Below, piece after piece: positions 60,201-64,000 of a stretch of DNA of 64,000 nt. Below the pieces are notes generated by a model, which saw nothing but the letters and a program-made list of their open reading frames with translations, was not told the DNA's origin and ran no database searches. The DNA comes from Heterostelium album PN500. Taxonomy: Eukaryota; Evosea; Eumycetozoa; Acytosteliales; Acytosteliaceae. A program made the position numbers and the translations under genes. The DNA lies in assembly GCF_000004825.1 (NCBI RefSeq), contig NW_008805090.1:248001-312000 (forward strand), read 5' to 3'. The stretch's first letter is position 1, and every line of letters starts with the position of its first letter.

Positions 60201-60990
60201 AAGCAAACAAACAAACAAACAAATTATTGAAATATCATTTGTAGTTCCACCATAACGTCAATATTCCTAATTACACCACAATAAACTACAACATCAATAT
60301 AGTTTTCATTGTTTTATTTTGTTTTTAGATCTCAAAAAAGTTTGTCTGTCAAATCTACAAGCTGTTGTTGGTTTTCAATATTTCATATCAATCAAATAGT
60401 AATTTGTGCTGTGGTTTAAAAAGTCAATAATTAAACAGTAGCCGGCAGTAACAGCAACACAACAAGGTGGGTTGTTGTTTGTAGATTCAGTCGTGGTGAG
60501 AGTCGACTGGATGGTTGCGCTGGGCAACAGTGCCAGAAAGGTGGGTATTTGAAGAAAAAAAAAAAAAACAAACAAACAAACAGTCAGTCACTTTCATAGC
60601 TTTCTATGGATCATCTTTGAGTTGAACATATATCACATGTGATATTGATTATTAGTCAACCAAACACTTCATTGCCATTGCCATTGTCCTCATCTTCATT
60701 TTTATTTTACTTTCATTGTCAACATTTAATTTTTTTAAAACTCAAAACATCTCATTCCAACCTACTACCTCTTTTTTAATATATCTAATTCAAACATTTC
60801 ATTTTATTTCACCCATTTCGTTTGTCGTTTACATAGTAATAATACTTTAATTTTATCTTTACTAAAATCTATTGAAATAATAAGCATCATTTTAAATTAT
60901 CGTTTTTCCCCATAATAATTAATTCGATTTCCTTACTCAAATTTATATATTAATTTTAATTTAATAATTAACTGAATTCATATAACAACA
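57284..60990. other. 3.7 kb region without a supportable gene
   Basis: Lies between two + strand genes. It has A/T runs, (CA)n near 59296-59330, CAA repeats near 59810-59850 and a GTGGGG / CCCCAC inverted pair at 58427-58454. No coding frame, tRNA or snRNA element was seen. The right half probably contains a long regulatory or 5' leader region for the F-box gene (inference). Confidence 0.55.
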
Positions 60991-62976
60991 ATGACAGATT
61001 TCTGTGGATATCCTAATATTCTCAGTGTTTTGTTACCCAAAGTCATGCTAACTGAATCATTTTCACTTCCAACTCTCTTTCAATGGGCAAACAAAACAAT
61101 TGGACACTCCAAGAGTAATACCAACAACAACAATAACAATAGTAATAATAATAATATAGAATTAAATTCAAATATACATTACCAACCAATTTTAAATTCA
61201 ACAAGAGAAAAAAAACTAAAAAAATCACATAAATCACCGATAACTACACCGACATCATCTACCTACTATTTGGATAGAATGATTGTTGATTCACCAACTC
61301 TAGCATCGAGCAGCACATATCCATGCGATCTAAACTATGATCCACTGGATTTGAATGAAGATGGTTATATGTCTCCATCTTCTTTAAAGATGATGTTTGA
61401 ACAGCATCATCTACAACAACAACAACTCATTCATAATAGTATTAATAATAATAGCAATAACAATAATAACAGCAATAATAATGAACAATCAATAGAATAT
61501 ATACAACATCAAAAATCAAAACATAGTTTATCACCATTTTGTTTTTTAAAATCCAACACCAAAAAAGTGTCCAACTTTACCAAACGCTTTGGTAATAGGA
61601 AATATATAGTAATAGAGGATCTACCAACCGAAGTAATCATTCACATACTGGGATTTTTACCATTTAGAGACATTGGATTTGTTTTGCCAATGGTCAACAA
61701 GAACTTTAGGGATTTATGCGGTGTCTTTGTGCTTTGGAAGAATCTGTACATTAAATATTGGTCAAAGAAGGGACACAAGAGAAACTTTAATTTCCATAAC
61801 ATTCATGGCTATATACCACCATCAGCCAATACATTAAACTCACCAAGTCAATCACCTCTGTTCCAGCCAAAGAAAACAAACTCCAACAAAAACTACAAAA
61901 AGATGTATCAAATGAGACACATTGTCGAGAAGAATTGGAAGAAGGGTGTATGTTCGGTTCAAACACTCTATGGACATCAAGAAGGCGTTTGGGGTGTCCA
62001 GTTCCATGGTGACATATTGGTGAGTGGCGCTGAGGATGGCGTTATGAAGGTTTGGGATACCAAAGAGGGCGAGTGCACTCATACTCTGGTAGGCCATACC
62101 GATGTTATCAATTCATTCCACTTTGAAGGCGATCGAGTTGTTAGCGGTAGCGATGATTCTACACTCAAAGTTTGGAAAGCAAGTACGGGTCAGTGTGTCA
62201 ATACATTCAATGGTCACAATGGATCGGTATGGATGTTGGAATTCAAGGATCACTTTTTGGTCAGTGGCGGTGATGATCGCTCAGTACGACTATGGGACAT
62301 GAACACCGGACAACAGATCCAATCACATACTGGACATACCGGAAGAATCTACTATGTACAGATGGGTGACAATATGATAGTAAGCGGTGCCCAAGACAAA
62401 TCGTGTAGAATATGGGATGTGCGATCAGGAAAAGCATCGCATACCATGGTTTCAAATTCACCTGTACACTGTTTGCAAATGAATTCCGATCTGTGGAGTG
62501 GCGGCGATTGGTCGGTTGCTAGCGGCCACAACAATGGTACAATCAGCGTTTGGAATATGAGAACTGGTTCTTTACAAGCCGTTCTATCCAGTCCATTATG
62601 TTGTCCAGTTTGGCACATTCAATTCAGACAGAATACAATTTACACTTCCAGTTGTAATAACCTACATGCCTGGAATCTTAACTTGGCTGTTCCAACCAAC
62701 TCAAACTCTCAAAATCAAATGAGTCAACTGACTTGTAGTAAAATTTTTAAAGGCCATACTAAATCGATAAAACATTTCCAAGTAAAGGAAAACAGGATGG
62801 TGAGTGGTGGAATGGACAACAAAATCAAAGTTTGGGATCTCGAAAAACCTGGAAGCAGCTATCTCTATACATTGGCTGGTCACACTGGAAGTGTAGATTG
62901 GTTAGAATTTAAAAAGGATAAACTAATTAGTTGCTCTGCCGATCATACCATCAGGGTTTGGAGTTTTTGGGATTGA
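60991..62976 (+). CDS. F-box/WD40 protein (SCF substrate adaptor)
   Basis: One exon encodes 661 aa. An N-terminal region with poly-N and poly-Q tracts precedes an F-box at about residues 205-250 (IVIEDLPTEVIIHILGFLPF, then LWKNLYIKYW). Residues about 325-661 form a seven- or eight-blade WD40 propeller (TLYGHQEGVWGVQFHGDILV, GVMKVWDTKEGECTHTLVGH ... HTIRVWSFWD). F-box/WD40 proteins bring phosphorylated substrates to SCF ubiquitin ligases, as Cdc4/FBXW7 does. The arrangement and repeat sequence resemble that group, but there is no specific evidence for a one-to-one FBXW7 orthologue, and dictyostelids have several such genes, including the developmental regulator FbxA. The start is the first ATG after a long AT-rich leader. 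Confidence 0.9.
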   Translation: MTDFCGYPNILSVLLPKVMLTESFSLPTLFQWANKTIGHSKSNTNNNNNNSNNNNIELNSNIHYQPILNSTREKKLKKSHKSPITTPTSSTYYLDRMIVDSPTLASSSTYPCDLNYDPLDLNEDGYMSPSSLKMMFEQHHLQQQQLIHNSINNNSNNNNNSNNNEQSIEYIQHQKSKHSLSPFCFLKSNTKKVSNFTKRFGNRKYIVIEDLPTEVIIHILGFLPFRDIGFVLPMVNKNFRDLCGVFVLWKNLYIKYWSKKGHKRNFNFHNIHGYIPPSANTLNSPSQSPLFQPKKTNSNKNYKKMYQMRHIVEKNWKKGVCSVQTLYGHQEGVWGVQFHGDILVSGAEDGVMKVWDTKEGECTHTLVGHTDVINSFHFEGDRVVSGSDDSTLKVWKASTGQCVNTFNGHNGSVWMLEFKDHFLVSGGDDRSVRLWDMNTGQQIQSHTGHTGRIYYVQMGDNMIVSGAQDKSCRIWDVRSGKASHTMVSNSPVHCLQMNSDLWSGGDWSVASGHNNGTISVWNMRTGSLQAVLSSPLCCPVWHIQFRQNTIYTSSCNNLHAWNLNLAVPTNSNSQNQMSQLTCSKIFKGHTKSIKHFQVKENRMVSGGMDNKIKVWDLEKPGSSYLYTLAGHTGSVDWLEFKKDKLISCSADHTIRVWSFWD

Positions 62977-63195
62977 TAACTATATTTTATTTATAATAAA
63001 ATCTATATATATATATTTTTTTTTATTTAATATATATTTATTAAACAACATATCTATAACTTCTTTTTTTTTGATTTACCTAAATTGTTTGTTTTAACAT
63101 TTTCGTCTTTTTAATAATAAAATATTATATTAATCTTGTTACATAATATGTTAAATAATGTTCTTTTATTTTTTAAATTATCAATATCGATCACT

Positions 63196-64000
63196 CTACC
63201 TATCGTCAATGAATTTAATTATTTGGTCTACTTTTGAATCTATTATTTTTGACTTTGGTGTTAATGATAAAGCTAATTTGACTTTGTATGAGTTGCTACA
63301 GAATTTTGATAGTAAAAAAGCATCTCCATAGAACATTGAAACTATCCAAGATATTAGTTGAACTGTAGTGAAATAAACCATAAAAGTATAGTATTCAACT
63401 ATTTCTTTATCTTCAGGATTTGAGTGCCATTGAATGATTTGATTGAATGCATATCCAGAAAAACATATTCTTATGGTTTGCCAAGTGCACACTTTTGGAA
63501 AAAATGAAAAAAACATTGTTGTTGGTTGGTCGTGAGAATTATTCGTATTGATTTGATTGGATTGCTGATAGTTTTTGGAAAGCAATAACCCAATAGATGT
63601 GATCTGAACTACCATAATAGTGGTCATTAAAGCCAAGTCAGTGTCGGAAAATGTATGTTTAAATAACTCGAGGGTAGTTACAGATGCAGAAAGAACAGTG
63701 ATTTCGATAACCATATATATACATAAAATAATATTAAAAACATCGTTTTGTTTTAATTCTTTTGGTTTGATTTGTTCGGTTGGATTGGGCTCCGGTGTCT
63801 CTAAATTGTTCTGTGGTAAATCATGATCTGGATGCCAGGAAGGTGATTTCCATAACACCTTTAATTTTGAAAATCCCTTCAATTTCTTTGAAAGTTGATA
63901 CATATAATAAAAATGATGAGCATTTAACCAAAGAATATTGTATGATGAAATATCATCTGTAATTCCATATTTTAAATCAATATTATCATCCTCTAAAATA
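63196..64000 (-). CDS. Membrane protein, 5' end beyond the window
   Basis: The open frame runs from the stop at 63196 to the window edge without interruption, so the gene is cut at its 5' end; the methionine at 63903 is probably internal because the frame stays open and coding-like upstream of it. The visible 268 codons contain an amphipathic basic stretch (YQLSKKLKGFSKLKVLWKS), then four hydrophobic segments: FNIILCIYMVIEITVLSASV, DLALMTTIMVVQITSIGLLL, a short WQTIRICFSGYAF region, and FMVYFTTVQLISWIVSMFYG. The C-terminus is cytosolic-like and basic. The family is not recognised. It converges on the F-box/WD40 gene with a 219-nt gap. Confidence 0.7.
   Translation of the reverse strand, partial: ILEDDNIDLKYGITDDISSYNILWLNAHHFYYMYQLSKKLKGFSKLKVLWKSPSWHPDHDLPQNNLETPEPNPTEQIKPKELKQNDVFNIILCIYMVIEITVLSASVTTLELFKHTFSDTDLALMTTIMVVQITSIGLLLSKNYQQSNQINTNNSHDQPTTMFFSFFPKVCTWQTIRICFSGYAFNQIIQWHSNPEDKEIVEYYTFMVYFTTVQLISWIVSMFYGDAFLLSKFCSNSYKVKLALSLTPKSKIIDSKVDQIIKFIDDR

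Overview
The window is nuclear DNA of a dictyostelid social amoeba. Three things point there: very AT-rich intergenic DNA and short AT-rich GT-AG introns; long CAA/AAT/ACA runs giving poly-Q, poly-N and poly-T tracts inside proteins; and family-specific genes such as a ComC-like LRR/IPT/EGF surface protein and an ErkA-type MAP kinase with poly-Q tails. Two U1 snRNA genes carry the dictyostelid upstream element AACCCATAA. Exons are clearly richer in GC than their surroundings and codon use is mixed (CGT, CTC, GCC are common), so it is probably not D. discoideum itself. The species cannot be fixed from this sequence. No tRNA gene, rRNA gene or recognisable transposon was seen.

Layout. 0-8 kb: a TRIP13/Pch2 AAA+ ATPase diverges from eIF3c, which converges on a lipoxygenase. 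8-13 kb: a 5.7 kb stretch without a supportable gene. 13-20 kb: ERGIC3, a CorA-like Mg2+ transporter, a WBP4-like splicing protein whose start codon is split by an intron, and ErkA. 20-30 kb: U1 snRNA copy 1, a small secreted Cys-rich protein, a HEAT-repeat protein, a 16-exon ComC-like receptor and a tiny three-exon secreted peptide. 30-36 kb: a SECIS-binding-protein-2-like gene with one in-frame TAG, proteasome alpha-5 and a RhoGAP-WD40 protein. 37-43 kb: TRAF7, U1 snRNA copy 2 and CHFR. 44-50 kb: a ZNF830-like protein, an SLC19-type carrier and ribosomal protein L18. 50-57 kb: a multipass membrane protein, an inverted fragment of the L18 3' end, calmodulin, and an ACAT/DGAT-like acyltransferase with an apparent one-base frameshift. 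57-61 kb: 3.7 kb without a gene. 61-64 kb: an F-box/WD40 protein and the 3' part of a membrane protein cut by the window edge.

Gene models with introns were built by hand. In each, every proposed intron has GT..AG ends and the reading frame carries across all junctions, except in the acyltransferase, where one exon is one base out of frame. Exon coordinates are given in the entries. The genes do not form an operon or an obvious single pathway. Recurrent themes are splicing (two U1 genes, WBP4-like, ZNF830-like), ubiquitin ligases (TRAF7, CHFR, F-box/WD40), translation (eIF3c, L18, SBP2-like) and signalling (ErkA, calmodulin, RhoGAP).

The points most worth a second look are: the in-frame TAG in the SBP2-like gene; a lipoxygenase with all five predicted iron ligands and no PLAT domain; SEY in place of TEY in ErkA; the near-identical U1 pair; the inverted L18 fragment; the ~88-nt repeated hairpin element at 43.7/44.0 kb; and the split start codon of the WBP4-like gene.
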